DNA of 64,000 bases, from contig NZ_CP072827.1 in assembly GCF_017916255.1 (NCBI RefSeq), positions 2,356,001 through 2,420,000 of the forward strand. The letters run 5' to 3'. The notes under the pieces were generated by a model, which ran no database searches, was not told the origin of the DNA, and saw only the letters and a list, made by a program, of their open reading frames with translations. Numbering within the stretch: the stretch's first letter is position 1; every line of letters begins with the position of its first letter. Shown here piece after piece: positions 10,244 to 18,140 of this stretch. Position numbers and translations under genes: made by a program. The DNA is from Streptomyces mobaraensis NBRC 13819 = DSM 40847. Its GTDB lineage: Bacteria; Actinomycetota; Actinomycetes; Streptomycetales; Streptomycetaceae.

Positions 10244-11485
10244 ATGCCCAAAGCCTCACTCCGCCGCCGCCTCCCCTACGCCTTCACAGCCCTCCTCACC
10301 GCGATCCTCCTCCCGGTCACGGCCACGCTCCTCCCGAACGACTACGGCGTACACCCCGGCCTGGCCCTGCTCTACGCCACCCTGGAGGCCGGCCCCCTCC
10401 TCCTCGCCGTCCGCAGACCCCTCCTCGCCTGGGCGATCACCCTCACCACCGGCACGGTCTGCGCCCTGACCGTCCCCCCGGACGCGTCGCCGCACGGCGT
10501 CTGGCCCTGGCCCCCCACCCTCCTCATCGGCCTCCTCCCGATGATGTTCTTCCTGGGCCTGCGCGCCCGCCCCCGCACGATGCTGGCGGTCTGGGCCGTC
10601 TACACGGCCGTGAGCTACGGCTTCGACACGGCCGACCCGCAGCGCAGCAACGGCAGCTGGCTGGTCGTGACGCTGCTCGGCGGCACGCTGCTGCTGCTCG
10701 GCGCGGCCCTCCAGCGGAGCGACCGGGCCGAGCGCGCCCTGGACGAGCAGGCGACGATCAGCGAGGCCGAGCGGGCCCGCCGCACGCTGCTGGAGGAGCG
10801 CGCGCGGATCGCCCGCGAGCTGCACGACGTCGTCGCCCACCACATGTCGGTGATCACCGTGCAGGCGGACAGCGCCCCCTACCGCATCGCCGGGCTGCCG
10901 CCGGAGGCCACCGAGGAGTTCGGCACGATCGCCGCCACCGCGCGCGAGTCGCTGAGCGAGATGCGCCGGCTGCTGGGCGTGCTGCGCAGCGAGGACGCGG
11001 GGCAGGGCGGCGGGGAGCGGGCCCCGCAGCCCGGCGTGGACCGGATCGGGCAACTGGTCGAGGCGACGGTACGGGCCGGGCAGCCGGTGGAGCTGACCGT
11101 CGAGCGGGAGGCGCTGCCGGAGCAACTGCCGCAGGCCGTGGACCTGTCCGCGTACCGCATCGTCCAGGAGGCCCTGGCCAACGCCGTGCGGCACGCGCCG
11201 GGCGCCGACACCCGCGTCTCGGTCGCGGCGGACGCCGAGGGGCTGACCGTCCTCGTCGTCAACGCGCCCGCCGACCGCCCGCACGTCCCCCTGGAGACCA
11301 CCGGCACCGGCCACGGTCTGGTGGGCATGCGCGAGCGCGTCCGCCTGGTCGGCGGCACCCTCGACACCGGCCCCCTGCCGGACGGCGGCTTCCGGGTGGC
11401 GGCCCGGCTGCCGTACGCGGCGGAGGCGCCGAATCCCGCCACCGAACCGACAGCGCCGACAGAGAAGGAATCCCCGGCCGCATGA
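10244..11485 (+). CDS. Two-component sensor histidine kinase, NarL/DesK (HisKA_3) type
   Basis: This 413-aa protein has four to six hydrophobic segments in its first 155 residues, forming a membrane sensor with little extracellular loop. A coiled helix (RAERALDEQATISEAERARR) then leads to the HisKA_3 dimerisation box RARIARELHDVVAHHMSVI with the phosphoacceptor His194. The C-terminal ATPase domain shows NAVRHAPGA (N box) and GTGHGLVGMRERV (G box). It phosphorylates the NarL-family regulator whose ATG overlaps its stop as ATGA. The signal sensed is unknown. The ATG follows a TACTCT hexamer by 10 nt and lies just past repeat copy A, so the promoter abuts or uses the element. Confidence 0.92.
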   Translation: MPKASLRRRLPYAFTALLTAILLPVTATLLPNDYGVHPGLALLYATLEAGPLLLAVRRPLLAWAITLTTGTVCALTVPPDASPHGVWPWPPTLLIGLLPMMFFLGLRARPRTMLAVWAVYTAVSYGFDTADPQRSNGSWLVVTLLGGTLLLLGAALQRSDRAERALDEQATISEAERARRTLLEERARIARELHDVVAHHMSVITVQADSAPYRIAGLPPEATEEFGTIAATARESLSEMRRLLGVLRSEDAGQGGGERAPQPGVDRIGQLVEATVRAGQPVELTVEREALPEQLPQAVDLSAYRIVQEALANAVRHAPGADTRVSVAADAEGLTVLVVNAPADRPHVPLETTGTGHGLVGMRERVRLVGGTLDTGPLPDGGFRVAARLPYAAEAPNPATEPTAPTEKESPAA

Positions 11486-12159
11486 CCATCAAGGTGATCA
11501 TCGTCGACGACCAGGCGATGGTGCGGGCGGGCTTCGCCGCCCTGCTCGCCGCCCAGCCGGACATCGACGTGGTCGGGGACGCCCCCGACGGCGTCCGGGG
11601 CGTGGAGCTGAGCCGCACCGTCCACCCGGACGTGGTGCTGATGGACGTCCGCATGCCGGAGATGGACGGCCTGGAGGCGGCCCGCCGCCTCCTCGATCCT
11701 CCGCCCGGCGTCGTCCACCGCCCCAAGGTGCTGATGCTGACCACCTTCGACGTGGACGACTACGTCTACGAGGCGCTGCGCGCCGGTGCCTCCGGCTTCC
11801 TCCTCAAGGACGCGCCCCCGGCCGACCTCATCTCGGCGGTCCGGGTGGTGGCGGCGGGCGAGGCGCTGCTCGCGCCGTCGGTGACCCGTCGGCTCATCGC
11901 GGACTTCGCCCGGCAGCGGCCCGCCCCGCGCCGCGACCGCTCACTGCGGCTGAAGGGCCTGACGCCGCGGGAGACGGAGGTGCTGGAGCTGATCGCCCGC
12001 GGGCTGTCCAACCAGGAGATCGCCGGGTCCCTGGTGCTGGCGGAGCAGACGGTGAAGACGCACATCGGGCGGGTGCTGGCCAAGCTGGGGCTGCGCGACC
12101 GGGCCCAGGCGGTGATCTTCGCCTATGAGTCGGGCCTGGTGAAGCCGGGGGCGGCGTAG
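11482..12159 (+). CDS. Two-component response regulator, NarL/LuxR family
   Basis: This 225-aa protein has a receiver domain (IIVDDQAMVRAGF, acidic pair Asp9/Asp10, phosphoacceptor Asp55 in LMDVRMP, Lys near 108 in FLLKDAPP) and a C-terminal LuxR helix-turn-helix (LTPRETEVLELIARGLSNQEIA ... TVKTHIGRVLAKLGLRDRAQAV). Its start overlaps the histidine-kinase stop by 4 nt, showing translational coupling. The last 37 bp overlap the convergent MerR gene. Target genes are not evident; linked transporters or ABC genes typical of some such pairs are absent. Confidence 0.94.
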   Translation: MTIKVIIVDDQAMVRAGFAALLAAQPDIDVVGDAPDGVRGVELSRTVHPDVVLMDVRMPEMDGLEAARRLLDPPPGVVHRPKVLMLTTFDVDDYVYEALRAGASGFLLKDAPPADLISAVRVVAAGEALLAPSVTRRLIADFARQRPAPRRDRSLRLKGLTPRETEVLELIARGLSNQEIAGSLVLAEQTVKTHIGRVLAKLGLRDRAQAVIFAYESGLVKPGAA

Positions 12160-12596
12160 CGCTCCTCGTTGGCCCGCCGGGCCTCCGCGTACCGGTCGAT
12201 CTTCTGGTCCAGGACGTCGAGCGTGCTTCTGAGCTCGGCCATCCGCCGCCGGACGTCCTCGCGGTGCGCGCTCAGCAGTCGTTCGCGCTCGGCCACCGTC
12301 GCCTCGCCCTCGCGGACGAGTTCGGCGTAGCGGACCATGTCCGCCACCGGCATCCCGGTCAGCCGCAGCTTGCCGACCAGGTCCAGCCAGTCCAGGTCGC
12401 GGTCGGTGTAGCGGCGCTGGCCGGTGTGGGAGCGGTCGACGTGCGGCATCAGACCGATCCGCTCGTACCAGCGCAGGGTGTGGGCGGACAGCCCGGTGTA
12501 CGCGGCCACCTCTCCGATCGTGTAGCGGCCGCGGCCCCGGACGGGGCGCCCGGTCCCGGCCGGCGTTTCTGCCGGTGTGGTGTCGATGACGGTCAT
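12123..12596 (-). CDS. MerR family transcriptional regulator
   Basis: This 157-aa protein has a MerR winged-helix N-terminus after a 24-residue leader: YTIGEVAAYTGLSAHTLRWYERIGLM, then RRYTDRDLDWLDLVGKLRLTGMPVADM. A long dimerisation coiled coil (residues about 100-145, rich in E/R heptads) follows. There is no cysteine cluster in the C-terminus, so it is not a metal sensor of the classic MerR kind and is closer to stress-type MerR proteins often linked to reductases or hydrolases. GGGGGAG about 8 nt before ATG 12596 supports the start. It is divergent from the serine hydrolase gene (140-bp gap) and overlaps the response regulator gene tail to tail. Confidence 0.9.
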   Translation of the reverse strand: MTVIDTTPAETPAGTGRPVRGRGRYTIGEVAAYTGLSAHTLRWYERIGLMPHVDRSHTGQRRYTDRDLDWLDLVGKLRLTGMPVADMVRYAELVREGEATVAERERLLSAHREDVRRRMAELRSTLDVLDQKIDRYAEARRANEERYAAPGFTRPDS

Positions 12597-12736
12597 ACGG
12601 TGGCTCCCCCTCGTGTCCCGACGGTCCCTTCCGGCACCCTGTTCACTCCTGGGCAACGCCGAAGCGGTGCCCGGCACTCCGCGTCCCCGGATCCTTGACG
12701 GAATCTTGGACCGGCGGGGCGGGTTAGGCTCGACCC

Positions 12737-13564
12737 ATGGAGAGCCTGCAGAGCCTGCGGAAGATCGAGAACTGGCCGGTGCCGACCGCGGCGGCGGCCG
12801 TCGTACGGGCCGACGGGACGGTGGCCGGTACCCACGGACCGACCGCACACCGCTTCGCCCTGGCCTCGGTCACCAAACCGCTCGCCGCCTACGCCGCGCT
12901 CGTCGCCGTCGAGGAGGGCGCGATCGAGCTCGACGAGCCCGCCGGGCCGGTCGGCTCCACGGTCCGTCACCTCCTCGCCCACACCTCAGGACTGGCCTTC
13001 GACGAGCACCGCCCGGCGGCCGAGCCCGGCACCCGGCGGCTCTACTCCAACGCCGGCTTCGAGGTCCTCGGCGACCACATCGCCAAGGCGACGGACATCC
13101 CGTTCGCCGAGTACCTCCGCCAGGCGGTCCTCGAACCCCTCGGCATGACCGCCACCGACCTCCCCGGCTCCCCCGCCAAGGACGGCGTCTCGACGGTGGA
13201 CGACCTCGTCCGCTTCGCGGCGGAGTTGCAGGCGCCGCGGCTGCTCTCCCGGGAGACGCTGGCCGAGGCGACGACGGTCGTCTTCCCCGGCGTGACCGGC
13301 GTCCTGCCCGGCTACGGGCATCAGCGGCCCAACGACTGGGGGTTGGGCTTCGAGCTGCGGGACGGCAAGTCGCCGCACTGGACGGGTTCCCTCAACTCGC
13401 CGCGCACGTACGGCCACTTCGGGCAGTCCGGGACGTTCCTGTGGGTCGACCCGGCGGCCGGCGCGGCGTGCGTGGCCCTGACGGACCGGGACTTCGGGGC
13501 GTGGGCGGTGGAGGTGTGGCCGGCGTTGTCGGACGCGGTGCTCGCCGAACTCGGCGGGAAGTAG
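12737..13564 (+). CDS. Serine hydrolase of the beta-lactamase (class C/DD-peptidase) family
   Basis: This 275-aa protein contains the penicillin-recognising-enzyme triad: SVTK at 44-47 (nucleophile Ser44, Lys47), YSN at 103-105, and an HFGQSG segment near 234 that stands where the KTG-type box is expected. There is no signal peptide, so it is a cytoplasmic esterase-like member rather than a secreted beta-lactamase. TAGGCT (12725-12730) lies 6 nt before the ATG, suggesting a leaderless transcript. The stop codon directly abuts repeat copy B. The neighbouring MerR gene may regulate it. Confidence 0.88.
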   Translation: MESLQSLRKIENWPVPTAAAAVVRADGTVAGTHGPTAHRFALASVTKPLAAYAALVAVEEGAIELDEPAGPVGSTVRHLLAHTSGLAFDEHRPAAEPGTRRLYSNAGFEVLGDHIAKATDIPFAEYLRQAVLEPLGMTATDLPGSPAKDGVSTVDDLVRFAAELQAPRLLSRETLAEATTVVFPGVTGVLPGYGHQRPNDWGLGFELRDGKSPHWTGSLNSPRTYGHFGQSGTFLWVDPAAGAACVALTDRDFGAWAVEVWPALSDAVLAELGGK

Positions 13565-13758
13565 CCCCGGTCCCGCCCTTTCACCGTTTCCTGGGGCTGC
13601 GCCCCAGACCCCCTGATCGCGGCTTCGCCGCTCGTCCTCAAGCGCCGGACGGGCTGGTCTTCAGCCCGTCCGGCGTTTGAGGACAGCGCCCGGAGGGCGC
13701 TTCGGGGGTGCGGGGGCTGGCTCCCGCAAGAAACGGAGAAAGGGCGGGACCGGGGCAC
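13565..13758 (+). repeat. Nested-hairpin intergenic element, copy B (full length)
   Basis: Outer arms 13565-13590 and 13730-13755 are inverted repeats matching at 25 of 26 positions. Inside are, in order, CTGGGGCTGCGCCCCAG, GCGGCTTCGCCGC, the 23-bp core arms (13634-13656 and 13662-13684, 5-nt loop), AGCGCCCGGAGGGCGCT and a GGGGGCTGGCTCCC hairpin. The left end touches the stop codon of the serine hydrolase gene. The right end lies inside the pirin reading frame, where the element supplies the last 39 codons and the TGA. Confidence 0.93.
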
Positions 13759-14408
13759 CACACCAAGACCTCAGCCCCTCCCCCCACCGCAACCACATCC
13801 AACCTCGAAGCATCACGCACCCGAGCCGCGTCCCCCACCCCCACCTCGTACTCCCCGATCCGCACAACCCCCCGCACCACGTGCGCATACAGCCACTCCC
13901 CCACAGGCAAGGCGAGCCGCTCGCCACCCCGCGGCCGCAGCACGTGCAGCACCGCACCGGGCACGGCACACACCACCCCGTCACGCACGGACCGCGCCAC
14001 CTCATAGGACGGCGCACCACCGCCCTCGACCGGGTCGAGCCACATCTGAACGAACCGCAGGGGCACACCCCCCGCATTGCGCTCCACATGCCGCACCCCG
14101 GCCCCCGCACTCAGCCACTGCACATCACCAGGGCGAACCGTCACGACATGCCCGGCCGAGTCCTCGTGCGTCAGCTCCCCCTCCACCACCCACGTGACGA
14201 TCTCCACATCCCGGTGCGGGTGCTCGTCGAACCCCGCGCCCGGTGCGAGCAGCTCCTCGTTGCAGGCGATCAGGGGGCCGAAGCGCACGTTGTCGGGGTC
14301 GTAGAAACCGGAGAAGGAGAAAGCGTGGCGGGTCTCGATGCCCGCCTCCGGGGCCCCGCCCACGTACCGTTCGCCCGCCCGCCGCACCTGGATCCGCGCC
14401 TCGATCAT
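13638..14408 (-). CDS. Pirin family protein with a repeat-encoded C-terminal tail
   Basis: This 256-aa bicupin-like protein has the pirin metal site in its first half: HPHRDVEIVTWV (His residues near 62 and 64) with a further His near 106 in VRHVERN and an acidic ligand beside it. It also shows GPLIACNEELLAPGAGFDEH and PGDVQWLSAGAGVRHVE. Pirins are iron-binding proteins; bacterial ones act as quercetinase-like dioxygenases or protein partners. Residues 1-217 end AEVLVW, close to the usual family C-terminus. From residue 218 (CPGPALSPF...) the protein is translated from repeat copy B, so the native stop has been lost and replaced. A TACCGT hexamer 6 nt before the ATG suggests a leaderless start. 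Confidence 0.88.
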   Translation of the reverse strand: MIEARIQVRRAGERYVGGAPEAGIETRHAFSFSGFYDPDNVRFGPLIACNEELLAPGAGFDEHPHRDVEIVTWVVEGELTHEDSAGHVVTVRPGDVQWLSAGAGVRHVERNAGGVPLRFVQMWLDPVEGGGAPSYEVARSVRDGVVCAVPGAVLHVLRPRGGERLALPVGEWLYAHVVRGVVRIGEYEVGVGDAARVRDASRLDVVAVGGGAEVLVWCPGPALSPFLAGASPRTPEAPSGRCPQTPDGLKTSPSGA

Positions 14409-14465
14409 CGGGCTACGGTAGCCCGGCCGCCCCGTGGCGCACCCGAATAGGGCAGGCTTGTCCCC

Positions 14466-15641
14466 GTGCCTGAATCCGCCGCTCACCCACCGCATCCGCA
14501 CAGCGCCACCCTGCGCAACCTGGAGAAGTCGTCCGGGACCCTGGCCGCCGCCGCCATCGCCCGGATGGACGCGCAGCTTCCGTGGTACCGGGCGATGCCC
14601 CCGGAGAACCGTTCGTGGATCGGGCTGGTGGCCCAGGCCGGTATCGCGGCCTTCACGGAGTGGTTCCGGCATCCGGAGACCCCCCAGGCGATCAGCACGG
14701 ACGTCTTCGGGACCGCGCCCCGCGAGCTGACCCGGGCGATCACATTGCGCCAGACCGTGGAGATGGTCCGGACGACGATCGAGGTCATGGAGTCGGCGAT
14801 CGACGAGGTCGCCGCGCCGGGCGACGAGTCCGCCCTCCGCGAGGCGCTGCTCGTCTACGCCCGGGAGATCGCCTTCGCCACCGCGCAGGTGTACGCCCAG
14901 GCCGCCGAGGCGCGGGGCGCCTGGGACGCGCGGCTGGAGTCGCTGGTGGTCAACGCCGTGCTGTCGGGTGAGGCGGACGAGGGGGTGCTGTCCCGCGCCG
15001 CGGCGCTCGGCTGGAATTCGCCGGCGCATGTCGCGGTGGTGCTGGGGACGGCGCCGAACGGCGACAGCGAGCTGACCGTGGAGGCCATCCGACGGGCGTC
15101 CCGGCACGCCAAGCTCCAGGTGCTGACCGGGGTGCTGGGCACCCGCCTGGTGGTGATCGCCGGGGGCAGCGACAACCCGCTGCAGGCGGCGAAGGCGCTG
15201 ATCGGGCCGTTCGCCGCCGGGCCGGTGGTGGCCGGTCCCGTCGTCCCCGACCTGCTGGCGGCGACCCGCTCCGCGCAGGCCGCCGCCGCCGGCCTGAAGG
15301 CGTGCGCGGCCTGGCCGGACGCCCCCCGCCCGGTGCTCGCCGACGATCTCCTGCCGGAGCGGGCGATGGCCGGTGATCCTGTGGCGCGCGTGCAGTTGGT
15401 GGAGGAGATCTACAGACCGCTGGAGGAGGCGGGTTCGGCGCTGCTGGAGACGCTGAGCGTCTACCTGGAGCAGGCGAGCAGCCTGGAGGGCGCGGCACGG
15501 ATGCTGTTCGTCCACCCAAACACCGTGCGGTACCGGCTCCGACGTGTGACGGACGTCACCGGATGGTCACCCTCCGATGTCCGCTCGGCCTTCACCCTCC
15601 GCATCGCGCTGATCCTGGGGCGTCTGGCCGACACGGAGTGA
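14466..15641 (+). CDS. fasR: FasR, PucR-type activator of fatty-acid synthase genes
   Basis: This 391-aa regulator has a long N-terminal sensor domain, a central GGDEF-like CdaR region (near 150-270) and a C-terminal PucR-type helix-turn-helix (LSVYLEQASSLEGAARMLFVHPNTVRYRLRRV). It lies directly upstream of fabD-fabH-acpP-fabF on the same strand. In Streptomyces coelicolor the regulator at this position, FasR, activates that operon to control membrane and storage lipid synthesis. The GTG at 14466 is used; a CAGGCT hexamer lies about 7 nt upstream, so it is likely leaderless. It is divergent from the pirin gene. Confidence 0.93.
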   Translation: MPESAAHPPHPHSATLRNLEKSSGTLAAAAIARMDAQLPWYRAMPPENRSWIGLVAQAGIAAFTEWFRHPETPQAISTDVFGTAPRELTRAITLRQTVEMVRTTIEVMESAIDEVAAPGDESALREALLVYAREIAFATAQVYAQAAEARGAWDARLESLVVNAVLSGEADEGVLSRAAALGWNSPAHVAVVLGTAPNGDSELTVEAIRRASRHAKLQVLTGVLGTRLVVIAGGSDNPLQAAKALIGPFAAGPVVAGPVVPDLLAATRSAQAAAAGLKACAAWPDAPRPVLADDLLPERAMAGDPVARVQLVEEIYRPLEEAGSALLETLSVYLEQASSLEGAARMLFVHPNTVRYRLRRVTDVTGWSPSDVRSAFTLRIALILGRLADTE

Positions 15642-15652
15642 CGCCCGTACGC

Positions 15653-15673
15653 TTTTGTGGAACGCAAACAATT
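15653..15673 (+). promoter_or_regulatory. Candidate FasR operator / fab promoter region
   Basis: The 98-bp gap between fasR and fabD contains an AT-richer imperfect inverted pair, TTTTGT (15653-15658) and AACAATT (15667-15673). This is the only palindrome-like signal upstream of the operon. Established work places FasR binding at the fabD promoter, but assigning it to this sequence is my inference. Confidence 0.35.
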
Positions 15674-15739
15674 CCCCTGACGGTTCTTCGTCCCTGTCCC
15701 CACGGGTGGCCGAACCCGTCCACGAGAGAGAGTGTGAGG

Positions 15740-16687
15740 GTGCTCGTACTCGTCGCTCCCGGCCAGGGCGCTCAGACGCCCGGCTTCCTGACCCCCTGGC
15801 TCGACCTTCCCGGTGTCGCCGACCGCCTGCGGGGCTGGTCGGAGGCCATCGACCTGGACCTCGTCCACTACGGCACGGTTGCCGGCGAGGAGGAGATCCG
15901 GGACACCGCCGTCGCCCAGCCGCTGCTGGTCGCCGCCGCTCTGGTGTCCGCGGGTCAGCTCTTCCCCACCGGTGACGACGTCGCCCGGCAGGTGGGCGCC
16001 ACCGCCGGGCACAGCGTCGGCGAGCTCGCCGCGGCCGCCCTGGCGGGCGTGCTGTCCGAGCGGGACGCGCTGCTGCTCGTCCGCAAGCGGGGCCTGGCGA
16101 TGGCCGAGGCCGCCGCCGTCACCGAGACGGGCATGTCGGCGCTGCTGGGCGGGGAGGCCGACGTCGTCCTCCCGCATCTGGAGAAGCTCGGCCTGACCCC
16201 GGCGAACGTCAACGGCGCCGGTCAGATCGTCGCCGCCGGTACCATGGAACAGCTGGCGGCGCTCGCCGCGGACAAGCCCGAGGGCACCCGCCGCGTCGTA
16301 CCGCTGAAGGTCGCGGGCGCCTTCCACACCGAGCACATGGCCCCGGCGGTCTCCGTCCTGGAGGCCGCGGCCCGCGAGCTGGAGCCGGCCGGTCCGCGCA
16401 CCCGCTACGTCTCGAACCGCGACGGAGCGGTGGTGACGGACGCCGCCGAGGTTCTGGCGCGCCTGGTCGGCCAGGTGGCCAACCCGGTCCGCTGGGACCT
16501 GTGCATGGAGACCTTCAAGGAGCTGGGTGTCACGGCGATCATCGAAGCGGCCCCCGGCGGCACCCTGACGGGCATCGCCAAGCGCGCCCTGCCCGGTGTG
16601 AAGACGCTGGCCCTCAAGACGCCGGCCGATCTGGACGCCGCCCGCGAGCTGATCGCCGAGCACGCCGCCGACGCTTCGGCCGCGTAA
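15740..16687 (+). CDS. fabD: Malonyl-CoA:ACP transacylase
   Basis: This 315-aa enzyme transfers malonyl from CoA to the acyl carrier protein, supplying extender units for fatty-acid synthesis and also for type II polyketide synthases in Streptomyces. The N-terminus MLVLVAPGQGAQTPGF is the family signature; the nucleophile Ser92 lies in GHSVG (90-94). A catalytic His is expected in the AFHTEHM motif near 197 and the substrate Arg near 117. GTG 15740 is chosen because a GAGAGAG ribosome binding site is about 9 nt upstream; an earlier GTG at 15734 is too close to it. It is the first gene of the operon, 12 bp ahead of fabH. Confidence 0.97.
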   Translation: MLVLVAPGQGAQTPGFLTPWLDLPGVADRLRGWSEAIDLDLVHYGTVAGEEEIRDTAVAQPLLVAAALVSAGQLFPTGDDVARQVGATAGHSVGELAAAALAGVLSERDALLLVRKRGLAMAEAAAVTETGMSALLGGEADVVLPHLEKLGLTPANVNGAGQIVAAGTMEQLAALAADKPEGTRRVVPLKVAGAFHTEHMAPAVSVLEAAARELEPAGPRTRYVSNRDGAVVTDAAEVLARLVGQVANPVRWDLCMETFKELGVTAIIEAAPGGTLTGIAKRALPGVKTLALKTPADLDAARELIAEHAADASAA

Positions 16688-16699
16688 GGAGCCCCGGAC

Positions 16700-17716
16700 A
16701 TGACTGCCAAGATCAAGCCTGCCAAGGGCGCGCCGTACGCGCGCATCATGGGCGTCGGTGGCTACCGCCCGGTGCGCGTGGTGCCCAACGAGGAGATCCT
16801 CAAGCGCATCGACTCGTCGGACGAGTGGATCCGCTCCCGCTCCGGCATCGCCACCCGGCACTGGGCCGGCCCCGAGGAGACGGTGGCCACCATGTCGGTG
16901 GAGGCCGCGGGCAAGGCCATCGCCGCCGCCGGGATCACCCCGGAGCAGATCGGTGCCGTGCTGGTCTCGACGGTGTCGCACTTCAAGCAGACCCCGGCCA
17001 TCGCGACCGAGATCGCCCACCGGATCGGCGCCGGCAAGCCGGCCGCCTTCGACATCTCCGCCGGCTGCGCGGGCTTCGGCTACGGCCTGACCATGGCCAA
17101 GGCCCTGGTCACGGACGGCTCGGCCGAGTACGTGCTGGTCATCGGCGTCGAGCGGCTGTCGGACCTGACGGATCTCGACGACCGTTCCACCGCGTTCCTG
17201 TTCGGCGACGGCGCCGGTGCCGTGGTCGTGGGACCGGCGCAGGAGCCGGCCATCGGCCCGACGGTGTGGGGCTCGGAGGGCGACAAGGCGGAGACCATCC
17301 GGCAGAACCTGCCGTGGGACGTCTACCGCGAGAGCAGCGAGGTCCGTACCGAGGTCCGCTTCCCGGCCATCACGCAGGAGGGCCAGGCGGTGTTCCGCTG
17401 GGCCGTCTTCGAGATGGCGAAGATCGCCCAGCAGGCGCTGGACGAGGCCGGCATCACCGCCGACGACCTGGACGTCTTCATTCCGCACCAGGCGAACATG
17501 CGGATCATCGACTCGATGGTCAAAACGCTGAAGCTGCCGGAGAATGTCGTGGTCGCCCGGGACGTGGAGACCACCGGGAACACCTCGGCGGCCTCCATTC
17601 CGCTGGCCATGGAGCGCCTCCTGGCCACCGGGGCGGCGAAGAGCGGCGACACCGCGCTGCTCATCGGCTTCGGGGCGGGTCTCGTGTTCGCCGCGACGGT
17701 CGTTACCCTCCCCTAG
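16700..17716 (+). CDS. fabH: 3-oxoacyl-ACP synthase III
   Basis: This 338-aa thiolase-fold enzyme starts fatty-acid chains by condensing an acyl-CoA primer (acetyl-, isobutyryl- or methylbutyryl-CoA in Streptomyces) with malonyl-ACP. The full catalytic triad is visible: Cys123 in AGCAGFGYG, His263 in IPHQANMRI and Asn294 in GNTSAAS. AAGGAG lies about 9 nt before ATG 16700. It sits between fabD and acpP in the classical order. Confidence 0.97.
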   Translation: MTAKIKPAKGAPYARIMGVGGYRPVRVVPNEEILKRIDSSDEWIRSRSGIATRHWAGPEETVATMSVEAAGKAIAAAGITPEQIGAVLVSTVSHFKQTPAIATEIAHRIGAGKPAAFDISAGCAGFGYGLTMAKALVTDGSAEYVLVIGVERLSDLTDLDDRSTAFLFGDGAGAVVVGPAQEPAIGPTVWGSEGDKAETIRQNLPWDVYRESSEVRTEVRFPAITQEGQAVFRWAVFEMAKIAQQALDEAGITADDLDVFIPHQANMRIIDSMVKTLKLPENVVVARDVETTGNTSAASIPLAMERLLATGAAKSGDTALLIGFGAGLVFAATVVTLP

Positions 17717-17824
17717 GCGAGATCCGCCCGGAACGGCACCAGCCGACCACGGCGCGGGAGCTCTCCACAGCAGTTCCCTGAGCAGTTTTTCCAGATCCAC
17801 CGCACAATTAAAAGGAGCGCCACC

Positions 17825-18073
17825 ATGGCCGCCACGCAGGAAGAGATCCTCGAGGGCCTCGCCGAGATCGTCAACGAGATCGCCGGCATCCCGGTCGAGG
17901 ACGTCAAGCTGGACAAGTCCTTCACCGACGACCTGGACGTCGACTCGCTCTCCATGGTCGAGGTCGTCGTCGCCGCCGAGGAGCGCTTCGACGTGAAGAT
18001 CCCCGACGAGGACGTCAAGAACCTCAAGACGGTCGGTGACGCGGCCGGCTACATCGCCAAGCACCAGGCCTGA
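17825..18073 (+). CDS. acpP: Acyl carrier protein
   Basis: This 82-aa acidic protein carries the growing acyl chain on a phosphopantetheine arm attached to Ser41 of the DSLSMVEV motif. Helix I (EEILEGLAEIVNEIAGIP) and the later EDVKNLKTVGDAAGYI are standard. AAAGGAG precedes the ATG by about 8 nt. The 108-bp gap after fabH may contain an extra promoter, as ACP is needed in excess of the enzymes. Confidence 0.97.
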   Translation: MAATQEEILEGLAEIVNEIAGIPVEDVKLDKSFTDDLDVDSLSMVEVVVAAEERFDVKIPDEDVKNLKTVGDAAGYIAKHQA

Positions 18074-18140
18074 TCCCGCGTTCGTCGCCACCCCGGCGGG
18101 TGGCGTTTCCAGCACTTCTATTCGTGGAGACAGAATTCCT

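Noticed and set aside
13677..14450. Plus-strand ORF covering repeat copy B and the pirin gene
   Set aside because: It is antisense to pirin and begins inside the repeat; no coding signal.
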